Assembly (NCBI GenBank): GCA_003450915.1
Contig: DMEM01000124.1
Location: 1-6,258 of the forward strand
Direction of reading: 5' to 3'
DNA: 6,258 nucleotides
From: Alphaproteobacteria bacterium
GTDB lineage: Bacteria > Pseudomonadota > Alphaproteobacteria > UBA1280 > UBA12223
The notes beneath the pieces were generated by a model. The model was given only the letters and a program-made list of their open reading frames with translations, was not told the DNA's origin and did not search any database. Shown here piece by piece: positions 1-5,652 of the stretch; within the stretch, counting starts at the first letter, position 1, and each line of letters starts with the position of its first letter. The position numbers and the translations under genes were made by a program.

Positions 1-1
1 A

Positions 2-799
2 AAAAATGAAATAATAAAAAAGAATTTAATTCGTTCAAAAAATAACAATATAGACTTTTTTATTTCTTTAGGTGAAATGATTGTAGGAGATAATGATTGC
101 TTCCCTCCTAAATCATCTATGAATATTACTAAGTTTTTTGAAGATTCCGGTTTTCCTGGTTATAAATATAATGGAGATACTAAAAAGTTTTGGGTTGCAA
201 AGATCCTAGAAAGCTTGGATATTGATGATTTATATAGAGTTATTCAAAACTTATTCAAAAGAAAGTATTTTATAAAATCAGGTAAGGATATTGGTGTAGC
301 AAAGAGTAATTTTAAAGATTTTATAGAGTCTTCTCTTAATGCTGATGAATTACCCGATTTATCCGATGTATTCGATTTAAATATTAATACGGATCTTTTG
401 TTCAATGAAGATGTAGAGACGTCTGATGGTGTATTAAATTCAGATATTGAAGCGGCCAGAGAATTATTTATACAAGGGAATCTCCAGCTAGCTAATGAGA
501 AAATATGGGATGCATTGGAAAGGGTTAAATCTTTATATGATAAAGATAAAAAGAAATCTGTTAATAGTATAGTAAGAGTACTTTCAGATGAGTTAACTGA
601 TAAAAATAATAAAGAAAAGGCTCCGTTGCAGGATTATATTTTTAATTTAGAGTTAAGATGTTTAACCGATATTGGGAATTCTTATAAGATTAGACATTCA
701 GAAGATGGGCAAAAAGTTATAGAAAATGAAGAAACAAAAAGGTATTTATTCTTTAGGTGTTTAAATTTAATAAATTTGGTTTTAAAAAGAATGTCTTAA
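2..799 (+). CDS. Abortive-infection / HEPN-like family protein, probably 5'-truncated by the window edge
   Basis: The reading frame is open from base 2 to the TAA at 797-799. The first in-frame ATG is at 77 (240 residues from there). The AGGTG before it ends only 2 nt away, too close for a good Shine-Dalgarno, and the 25 upstream codons read as ordinary protein with no alternative ATG, GTG or TTG, so I infer that the true start lies left of the window. The sequence is soluble, with no signal peptide or membrane segment. Numbered from the ATG, residues 17-65 hold NITKFFEDSGF and a KFWVAKIL stretch, and residues 139-238 hold WDALERVK, IGNSYKIRH (199-207) and a YLFFRCLNLINL helix. From memory this pattern matches bacterial proteins annotated as abortive infection or HEPN-type. 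The spacing N-x5-H in IGNSYKIRH recalls the HEPN RNase motif, but Gly stands where the catalytic Arg would be. Function as a defence RNase is inference. It converges on ccoP. Confidence 0.6.
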   Translation, partial: KNEIIKKNLIRSKNNNIDFFISLGEMIVGDNDCFPPKSSMNITKFFEDSGFPGYKYNGDTKKFWVAKILESLDIDDLYRVIQNLFKRKYFIKSGKDIGVAKSNFKDFIESSLNADELPDLSDVFDLNINTDLLFNEDVETSDGVLNSDIEAARELFIQGNLQLANEKIWDALERVKSLYDKDKKKSVNSIVRVLSDELTDKNNKEKAPLQDYIFNLELRCLTDIGNSYKIRHSEDGQKVIENEETKRYLFFRCLNLINLVLKRMS

Positions 800-800
800 A

Positions 801-910
801 GCCTGGATCAAACGTCACACGTTTGGCCCCACTGGCAAGTGTCGTCGAAGACATTGCCCGAAAAGGGCAAAATTGAGATCCTGAAACAAGTTCAGGATGA
901 CGATCTCGGT
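801..910. repeat. Intergenic palindromic element, GC-rich patch
   Basis: This stretch begins one base after the upstream stop codon and contains 56 G+C in 110 bases by hand count, far above the AT-rich flanks. It is a chain of inverted repeats: CAAACGT/ACGTTTG (809-815/819-825), TGTC/GACA (840-843/850-853), TTGCCC/GGGCAA (854-859/865-870), ATCCTGAA/TTCAGGAT (878-885/891-898), and an outer GAGATC/GATCTC pair (875-880/902-907) enclosing the last one. No coding frame is evident. The ATCCTGAA hairpin resembles dispersed palindromic repeats I recall from intergenic regions of alphaproteobacteria. That it is a multi-copy REP-like element is inference, since only one copy lies in the window. Confidence 0.6.
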
Positions 911-912
911 AA

Positions 913-945
913 AAAATAACCACCCGAAAATCAGGTGGTTATTTT
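913..945. terminator. Bidirectional intrinsic terminator between convergent genes
   Basis: There is a perfect 12-bp stem, AAAATAACCACC (913-924) against GGTGGTTATTTT (934-945), with a 9-nt loop. Read on the minus strand the stem runs into a clean T tract, giving a strong terminator 24 nt after the ccoP stop. Read on the plus strand the tract is only TTTT before a G, so it would be weaker for the upstream plus-strand gene. Confidence 0.85.
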
Positions 946-968
946 GTATAGTTAAATGTTTTTATAGC

Positions 969-1856
969 TTAGTTTGTAGAAGTTTCTTCAATATCAGATA
1001 GTGAGCGGACGTAAACTACTAGGCGTTTGATATCGTCTTCGGTAAGTAGCTCTTTAAATGATGTCATTTTAGCTGAACGACCTTCTGTGATAGTTTCAAT
1101 TAGAGTCTTTCTATCACCACCGTATAACCAAACTTGGTTGTTTAATGCTGGAGCTCCAAGCTCTTGATTGCCTTCACCAGCATCAGCATGACAAACAGCA
1201 CAGTTTTCTTCATAAATAACCTTACCACGGTCTGAACTGGCATTTTCTGACGCATTATATGCTAGAACCTGTACATAACGTACAACGTCTTTGATTTCTT
1301 TCTTATCTAAGATCTCATCTAAACCATATGCAGCCATTTCGCCTGAACGAGTATCATCGTTTGTATAATCACGCACACCATTTGTAATGGTGTATTTGAT
1401 GTTTTGTATATCTGAACCCCAAATCCACTCATCATCAAGTAGGTTAGCAACACCTTTGTTACCATTAGCACCTAAACCGTGACATTGTGAACAGTTAACT
1501 GCAAAGCGAGACTTACCTGTAGCAATAGCATATTCTTTAAGTTCAGGGTCGGTTTCTATTTGCTCAATTGTTAACTTGCTGATTTTCTCATCAAGGTTCT
1601 TAGTTTGTTCTTTACCTGTAGCTATTTCATCTTTAAGCTCTTTAAATTGGCTCCAACCGGCAATACCTGCAAAAAACCCGTCTTTACCAGCAAATGGAAT
1701 AGATGGATAGTAAATCATATAGCCAACAGAATAAACTATGCAAGCGATAAATGTTGTTTTCCACCATAATGGAATAGGGTTGTTGTATTCTTTAATACCA
1801 TCCCATTCATGGCCCATAGTTTCTGGCTGTTTGTTATCTTGTTTCTTCTTAACCAT
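969..1856 (-). CDS. ccoP: cbb3-type cytochrome c oxidase subunit III (di-heme CcoP)
   Basis: CcoP is the membrane-anchored di-heme cytochrome c that receives electrons from soluble cytochrome c and passes them to CcoO and CcoN. The 295-residue protein opens with the FixP N-terminal pattern (GHEWDGIKEYNNPIPLWW, about 15-32), followed by one transmembrane helix at about 33-50 and then a periplasmic charged helical linker. Two cytochrome c domains follow. The first has CSQCH at 122-126, with Met174 in SGEMAAYG as likely axial ligand. The second has CAVCH at 219-223, with Met264 in SAKMTSF as likely ligand. Length is normal for the family. The start is set by GAGGAG (1865-1870), which forms the last two sense codons of ccoQ and sits 8 nt before the ATG. 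It is the last gene of the operon and is followed by a terminator. Confidence 0.97.
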   Translation of the reverse strand: MVKKKQDNKQPETMGHEWDGIKEYNNPIPLWWKTTFIACIVYSVGYMIYYPSIPFAGKDGFFAGIAGWSQFKELKDEIATGKEQTKNLDEKISKLTIEQIETDPELKEYAIATGKSRFAVNCSQCHGLGANGNKGVANLLDDEWIWGSDIQNIKYTITNGVRDYTNDDTRSGEMAAYGLDEILDKKEIKDVVRYVQVLAYNASENASSDRGKVIYEENCAVCHADAGEGNQELGAPALNNQVWLYGGDRKTLIETITEGRSAKMTSFKELLTEDDIKRLVVYVRSLSDIEETSTN

Positions 1857-1861
1857 TACTA

Positions 1862-2011
1862 TTACTCCTCGTTAAATGGAATATTTCCATTTTCAATCAT
1901 CTTTTCTTTATTTTTAGGGTTTAAAGCCCAAAAGCAGCCAACTAAAAATGTAGCGATAAAAATAATCATTCCAATAGTGCCGCAAATGCCTCTAATTTCA
2001 TCAAAACTCAT
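1862..2011 (-). CDS. ccoQ: cbb3-type cytochrome c oxidase subunit CcoQ
   Basis: This 49-residue gene sits between ccoO and ccoP. CcoQ is the small non-catalytic subunit that stabilises the cbb3 complex, mainly the association of CcoP with the core. The protein starts MSFDEIRG, has a single transmembrane helix at about residues 9-29 (CGTIGMIIFIATFLVGCFWA), and ends in a charged cytoplasmic tail with NPKNKEK and the NIPF-acidic ending typical of CcoQ. An AAGGAG Shine-Dalgarno (2019-2024) lies 7 nt before the ATG and overlaps the ccoO stop codon. The gap to ccoO is 11 nt and to ccoP 5 nt. Sequence conservation in this family is low, so position, size, topology and tail together carry the assignment. 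Confidence 0.93.
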   Translation of the reverse strand: MSFDEIRGICGTIGMIIFIATFLVGCFWALNPKNKEKMIENGNIPFNEE

Positions 2012-2022
2012 AAGTATTCTCC

Positions 2023-2751
2023 TTATCTTGGCATTGGTTTGTATGTTTGGAAGTCAACTAATGTACCAAGCATTTGTAAATAAGCGATTAAAGCATCCAT
2101 TTCTGTAAGCTTTTCTTCATTATTATCAAAGTTTGCTACCGGAACTTTATTGCCATAACGCTTGATTAAGAATTCTGCTTCTGCTGAATCAGGCATTGTT
2201 TGAGCTAGTAGGTCTTGCTTAGCATTAGCGATTTGTTCATCAGTATATGGAACACCAACCATTCTTAATGCTTTTAAGTGTTCTTCGATATCATCAGCCT
2301 TAAGTTCTTTTTTAGCTAAGAATGGATAAGCAGGCATAATTGATTCAGGAACATATGTTCTTGGGTTAATTAGGTGCTCTAGGTGCCATTCATTAGAATA
2401 TCGACCTCCAACTCTAGCTAAGTCAGGTCCTGTACGTTTTGAACCCCACTGGAACGGATGGTCATACATGCTTTCAGCCGCTAGAGAATAATGGCCATAA
2501 CGCTCAGTTTCATCTCTAAACGGACGAATCATTTGTGAGTGACAGCCATAACAGCCTTCTCTAATATAAATATTTCTACCCATTTGCTCTAATGGAGTAT
2601 ATGGACGCATACCATCAACTTTTTCAATTGTATTATTGATAAAGAATAATGGTACGATTTCAACCAAACCACCAATAGAGATAGTTATTAGTACAAATAC
2701 TAGCAGCAGAATAGAATTCTTTTCAGCTTTTTTGTGTAATTTATTAAACAT
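2023..2751 (-). CDS. ccoO: cbb3-type cytochrome c oxidase subunit II (mono-heme CcoO)
   Basis: CcoO is the mono-heme membrane cytochrome c that relays electrons from CcoP to heme b of CcoN. The 242-residue protein has a short charged N-terminus, one transmembrane helix at about residues 13-38 acting as membrane anchor, and a periplasmic domain. Heme c binds at CYGCH (67-71) within the conserved EGCYGCHSQMIRPFRDE stretch, and Met139 in ESIMPAYPF is the expected axial ligand. Other family hallmarks are GSKRTGPDLARVGGRYS (103-119), HLINPR (126-131) and the closing MDALIAYLQMLGT. Length is normal for the family. AAGGAG (2761-2766) overlaps the ccoN stop and lies 9 nt before the ATG, which supports this start and suggests coupled translation. 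Confidence 0.97.
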   Translation of the reverse strand: MFNKLHKKAEKNSILLLVFVLITISIGGLVEIVPLFFINNTIEKVDGMRPYTPLEQMGRNIYIREGCYGCHSQMIRPFRDETERYGHYSLAAESMYDHPFQWGSKRTGPDLARVGGRYSNEWHLEHLINPRTYVPESIMPAYPFLAKKELKADDIEEHLKALRMVGVPYTDEQIANAKQDLLAQTMPDSAEAEFLIKRYGNKVPVANFDNNEEKLTEMDALIAYLQMLGTLVDFQTYKPMPR

Positions 2752-2764
2752 AATTTAGTTCTCC

Positions 2765-4234
2765 TTATGCTGCTTGAGCTTGTTTAGCATCTTCAAGTTT
2801 AGCTTTTTCATCCATATCAAGTTCGTTTACTTCATCACGTAGCTCGCCTTTAATAGTTTTAGCTAAGTTGTAAGCCATAATAAATGCACCAACTACAAAT
2901 AAGAATCCACCGAATGCTCTAATTGCATAGTAAATGTGTAGTTCTGAAACTGTTTCGATAAATGAGTACTGTAGAACACCATATTCATTATAAGCTCTCC
3001 ACATTAATCCTTGTAAAATTCCAGCCATCCACATTGAACAGATATATAGTACAATACCAATTGTTGAAATCCAGAAGTGATAGCTTACTAACTTAATAGA
3101 ATAAAGTCTTGAACGCTCCCATAGGTTTGGAACAAGATAGTATAAAGCACCAAAGCTAATGAATGCCACCCAGCCTAAAGCTCCTGAATGAACGTGTCCA
3201 ACAGTCCAGTCAGTATAATGGCTTAATGCATTAACTGTTTTAATAGACATTAACGGTCCTTCAAATGTAGACATTCCGTAAAATGATACAGAAACAATCA
3301 TAAATCTTAATACAGGGTCTGTTCTTAATTTATCCCAAGCTCCAGATAGTGTCATAATACCGTTAATCATACCACCCCATGAAGGCATCCATAAAATAAG
3401 AGAAAATGTCATACCTAATGTTTGAGCCCAGTCAGGTAGGGCAGTATAGTGAAGATGGTGAGGCCCAGCCCAAATGTATAAGAATACAATTGACCAGAAG
3501 TGAATTACTGAAATTCTATATGAATATACAGGTCTGTTAGCTTGTTTAGGAATAAAATAGTACATAATAGCTAAGAAGCCTGCTGTTAAGAAGAAACCAA
3601 CAGCATTATGTCCATACCACCACTGAACTAGAGCATCTTGAACTCCGGAAAATGCAGAATAGCTTTTCGCACCAACAAAACTTACTGGAATTGCTAAGTT
3701 ATTAACAATATGTAGCATCGCAATAGTAACGATAAATGCTAAATAGAACCAGTTTGCAACATAAATATGTGGTTGGTTTCTTTTAATAAGTGTTCCAACA
3801 AAAATAACAAGGTAAGCAACCCAAACAACAGTTAGCCAAAGGTCTACAAACCATTCTGGTTCTGCGTACTCTCTACCTTGTGTTATGCCTAAAACATAAC
3901 CACTTGCAGCTAGTAGAATAAATACTTGATAACCCCAGAATACAAAGTTAGCTAAGCCTTTACCTCCAAATAATACAGCTTTACATGTTCTTTGGACAAC
4001 ATGAAATGAGGTGCCTAATAGTACACAGCCACCAAATGCAAAAATAACTGCAGATGTATGGATTGGTCTTAAACGTCCGAATGTTGTAAATTCAAGCCCT
4101 AGGTTAAGTTCTGGAAATGTTAACTGTAAAGCAAGCACTAAACCTACTAAAAAGCCAACAAGACCCCAAAAAATAGCAGCAACTGTAAACATCTTTACAA
4201 TGTCATTGTTATATGCTGGAGTTGTTGAGTTCAT
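2765..4234 (-). CDS. ccoN: cbb3-type cytochrome c oxidase subunit I (catalytic CcoN)
   Basis: CcoN is the catalytic heme-copper subunit that reduces oxygen to water and pumps protons across the inner membrane. The 489-residue protein is almost entirely hydrophobic helices, consistent with the twelve-helix fold. By comparison with the known cbb3 structure, His59 (RPIHT) and His349 are the heme b ligands, and His347 (VGHVHS) is the heme b3 ligand. His209 (WWYGHN), His259 and His260 (AGPHHLHY) bind CuB, and Tyr253, six residues before His259, is the cross-linked active-site tyrosine. All are present, so the enzyme looks functional. The C-terminal 30 residues are charged and cytoplasmic. An AGGA (4245-4248) lies 10 nt before the ATG. 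The upstream membrane-protein gene ends 34 nt away without an evident terminator, so co-transcription is likely. Confidence 0.98.
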   Translation of the reverse strand: MNSTTPAYNNDIVKMFTVAAIFWGLVGFLVGLVLALQLTFPELNLGLEFTTFGRLRPIHTSAVIFAFGGCVLLGTSFHVVQRTCKAVLFGGKGLANFVFWGYQVFILLAASGYVLGITQGREYAEPEWFVDLWLTVVWVAYLVIFVGTLIKRNQPHIYVANWFYLAFIVTIAMLHIVNNLAIPVSFVGAKSYSAFSGVQDALVQWWYGHNAVGFFLTAGFLAIMYYFIPKQANRPVYSYRISVIHFWSIVFLYIWAGPHHLHYTALPDWAQTLGMTFSLILWMPSWGGMINGIMTLSGAWDKLRTDPVLRFMIVSVSFYGMSTFEGPLMSIKTVNALSHYTDWTVGHVHSGALGWVAFISFGALYYLVPNLWERSRLYSIKLVSYHFWISTIGIVLYICSMWMAGILQGLMWRAYNEYGVLQYSFIETVSELHIYYAIRAFGGFLFVVGAFIMAYNLAKTIKGELRDEVNELDMDEKAKLEDAKQAQAA

Positions 4235-4268
4235 CTCTTTTATATCCTATTTTTTTTGTTTTTTATTA

Positions 4269-5012
4269 TTAATGGTGATGCATGTTCATCATCATTAGCA
4301 TGTTAAATCCAATGTAAATTAGCCAAATACCTGAGCTGGCTAGTACGATAAATTTAATATGTTTTACCCTCTTTTGCAATCTATTTATTAGCCCTTGACC
4401 AAAAATGCCGTATAAAACTAAGGGTACTGTTGTAGCAATGCCAAAACTGATCATGATCAAGACTACTTGATAAAGTTCGCTAACGCTTAGTGACAGGGCG
4501 ATAAAGCTATATACTAACCCGCAAGGTAAAAATCCAAGAACTAGACCTAATAAAAACTGACTATTTGTTTTTTTTGCAAAGCTTAAAGGTTTTTGAATAA
4601 TTTTATTAGTTATTTTAGCTAAAAAGTTGATTTTTAGATGTCCAGTGATTGCAAAATAGAACATTAAAACTCCGGCTAAAATCATAAAATAGCCGGCAGG
4701 GATGTCAATTAGGCGTTTTCCAAAGCTTGTAAAGTAGAATAATACGATGGCGATGAAGGTATATGTAATAGATCTACCAATGTGGTAAGGTACTAAGCCA
4801 CCAGCTTTTATTTTGGTTAGTAAGTCGTTACTTTCTTGGCTTTCTAAGTTTTTTATAACCAGCATATTAACAAAAGCACCGCACATGAAAATGCAGTGTG
4901 AAAAAGCTGCTACAAGAGCAGTAATAAAAACAGTTGTTAAAATTGTTAGATCAAAGTTATTAGCTAGCATCATGTTTAAATGCTCAAAATGGTTAGTCAT
5001 ATTTACTGGCAT
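4269..5012 (-). CDS. DsbD_2 / SafE-type membrane protein at the head of the cbb3 operon
   Basis: This 247-residue polytopic inner-membrane protein has about six hydrophobic segments (near 22-52, 74-96, 104-124, 152-176, 181-205 and 220-240). It shows the signature of the family usually annotated as 'sulfite exporter TauE/SafE' or cytochrome biogenesis transmembrane protein (DsbD_2-like): SHCIFMCG (38-45), YHIGR (76-80) and GFLPCGLVY (160-168). Members often neighbour cbb3 oxidase genes, and a part in copper delivery or oxidase maturation is commonly suspected, but the substrate is not known and the 'sulfite exporter' name is not informative. The conserved Cys40, Met43, Cys44 and Cys164, and a C-terminal NMLMMMNMHHH tail, would suit a copper ligand set; this is inference. 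The start is uncertain: AAGG lies only 1 nt before the first ATG, and internal ATGs follow at codons 5, 14 and 15. Confidence 0.85.
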   Translation of the reverse strand: MPVNMTNHFEHLNMMLANNFDLTILTTVFITALVAAFSHCIFMCGAFVNMLVIKNLESQESNDLLTKIKAGGLVPYHIGRSITYTFIAIVLFYFTSFGKRLIDIPAGYFMILAGVLMFYFAITGHLKINFLAKITNKIIQKPLSFAKKTNSQFLLGLVLGFLPCGLVYSFIALSLSVSELYQVVLIMISFGIATTVPLVLYGIFGQGLINRLQKRVKHIKFIVLASSGIWLIYIGFNMLMMMNMHHH

Positions 5013-5046
5013 ACCTTACTTTTAATTGAGTTTTGTTATTTTTTGT

Positions 5047-5075
5047 TTTACAATTTATGTCAACTATTATATCAT
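5047..5075 (+). promoter_or_regulatory. Candidate sigma-70 promoter for the YbjQ-family gene
   Basis: TTTACA (5047-5052), a 17-nt spacer and TATCAT (5070-5075) match the sigma-70 consensus at 5 of 6 positions in each box. Transcription would start near 5082, about 27 nt before the ATG. The -10 overlaps the opposing -10 on the minus strand, so the two promoters probably compete. Confidence 0.5.
5066..5074 (-). promoter_or_regulatory. Candidate extended -10 promoter for the cbb3 operon
   Basis: On the minus strand this reads TGATATAAT, a perfect extended -10 (TGN plus TATAAT). No good -35 lies 17 nt upstream, which extended -10 promoters tolerate. The start would fall near 5059, giving a leader of about 47 nt before the first operon gene. 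A TTGACA on the same strand at 5058-5063 has only a poor partner (AATAAC) 17 nt on. I saw no FNR/FixK-type TTGAT-N4-ATCAA box in 5013-5108. Confidence 0.5.
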
Positions 5076-5100
5076 TGTAGAAGTAGGAAATAAATAAAAA

Positions 5101-5105
5101 AAGGA
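5101..5105 (+). promoter_or_regulatory. Ribosome binding site that leaves two possible starts for the YbjQ-family gene
   Basis: AAGGA lies 3 nt before the ATG at 5109 and 9 nt before a second in-frame ATG at 5115. The second spacing is closer to typical. As I recall, the E. coli homologue begins MQF, which fits the first ATG (MQM), so the longer form is kept; the difference is two residues. Confidence 0.5.
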
Positions 5106-5108
5106 AAT

Positions 5109-5447
5109 ATGCAGATGTTATTAACAACTACACCGTATGTTGAAGGTTATGTGATTAAGAAGTACGGACCATTAGTAGCTTCAGAAGCTGTTATGGGTAC
5201 TAACTTATTTAGAGATTATTTTGCAAAAGTAAGAGACGTTGTTGGTGGTAGATCAGGCGCATTCCAAACAGCATTACAAGAAGCAAGAATGCTTATTTTA
5301 AAAGAAGTAGAAGAGCAAGCTAAAAAAGCCGGCTGTAACGCAGTTATCGGCATGGATTTAGACTACGGCGAAGTTTCAGGTAAAGATAAAAACATGCTAG
5401 TAGTAGCAGCTCAAGGGACAGCTGTTTACATCGAACCAAGGCGCTAA
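5109..5447 (+). CDS. YbjQ family (UPF0145) protein
   Basis: This 112-residue soluble protein belongs to the YbjQ/UPF0145 family of small proteins, whose members form oligomeric rings and have no established biochemical role; some annotations call them heavy-metal-binding. Family landmarks are all present: TTTPYVEG near the N-terminus, EAVMGTNLFRDYF (26-38), VRDVVGGRSGAF (41-52), the helix LQEARMLILKEVEEQAKKAG (56-75), NAVIGMDLDYGEV (77-89) and the closing strand MLVVAAQGTAV (96-106). Length is normal, so the gene looks intact. It is divergent from the cbb3 operon and shares its 96-bp promoter region. The next gene on this strand starts about 205 nt downstream, beyond an intrinsic terminator, so this gene is probably transcribed alone. 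A link to copper or oxidase function is not shown by the sequence. Confidence 0.93.
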   Translation: MQMLLTTTPYVEGYVIKKYGPLVASEAVMGTNLFRDYFAKVRDVVGGRSGAFQTALQEARMLILKEVEEQAKKAGCNAVIGMDLDYGEVSGKDKNMLVVAAQGTAVYIEPRR

Positions 5448-5462
5448 AAATAGCTCTTTTTA

Positions 5463-5523
5463 ATATCTTTTACTTTTTTAAGATATCTCACGTAGCAATA
5501 AGTATGCTTCAATATCTTAAAAA
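5463..5523. repeat. Long inverted repeat with an alternative pairing partner
   Basis: TTTTTAAGATAT (5475-5486) and ATATCTTAAAAA (5512-5523) form a perfect 12-bp inverted repeat with a 25-nt loop. The loop holds its own small AGCA/TGCT hairpin (5494-5497/5505-5508). The AAGATAT of the left arm can instead pair with an upstream ATATCTT (5463-5469), 7 bp with a 10-nt loop. The two folds exclude each other. All arms are AT-rich and there is no trailing T tract, so it is not itself a terminator. It lies just after the YbjQ-family stop codon and could act as a 3' UTR structure or a DNA-level operator. Confidence 0.5.
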
Positions 5524-5528
5524 TCAAA

Positions 5529-5556
5529 ATCTAAATAAAAATAGTCTATTTTAGAT
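5529..5556. repeat. Short AT-rich inverted repeat
   Basis: ATCTAAA (5529-5535) is the reverse complement of TTTAGAT (5550-5556), with a 14-nt loop. It is the second hairpin-forming segment between the YbjQ-family stop codon and the terminator. At this base composition a 7-bp match could be chance. Confidence 0.3.
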
Positions 5557-5586
5557 CTGTTGTAGCTAAAAAATAAAAGTTTTATG

Positions 5587-5619
5587 AAAAACAGTCTAAG
5601 AGGCTGTTTTTTTGTTTTT
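5587..5619 (+). terminator. Intrinsic terminator downstream of the YbjQ-family gene
   Basis: AAAAACAGTCT (5587-5597) pairs with AGGCTGTTTTT (5601-5611) around a 3-nt loop, with one G-U wobble. The second arm runs into a T-rich tail interrupted by a single G. It ends transcription about 165 nt after the YbjQ-family stop codon and leaves only about 35 nt before the next gene. Confidence 0.8.
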
Positions 5620-5652
5620 TTATATCTTTAATTATTAAAGGGGTTAATCTTA

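Noticed and set aside
801..945. CRISPR repeat or tRNA-like structure
   Set aside because: The inverted repeats differ from one another, show no regular spacer periodicity, and form no cloverleaf or anticodon arm.
1809..2108. Plus-strand open frame of 99 codons
   Set aside because: It lies antisense to ccoQ and to the ends of ccoP and ccoO, which are certain; its content is explained as a shadow.
4011..4298. Plus-strand open frame of 95 codons
   Set aside because: It is antisense to the start of ccoN and the end of the membrane-protein gene; no ribosome binding site or recognisable protein pattern.
4813..5025. Plus-strand open frame of 70 codons
   Set aside because: It is antisense to the conserved N-terminal half of the DsbD_2/SafE-type gene.
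5013..5108. FNR/FixK-type regulatory box expected for a cbb3 operon
   Set aside because: TTGAC and TTGAG sequences are present, but none has an ATCAA-like half at the right spacing.
5560..5588. Promoter for the 5653 gene (TTGTAG, 17 nt, TATGAA)
   Set aside because: The match is weak (3 and 4 of 6) and its transcript would run straight into the terminator at 5587-5619.
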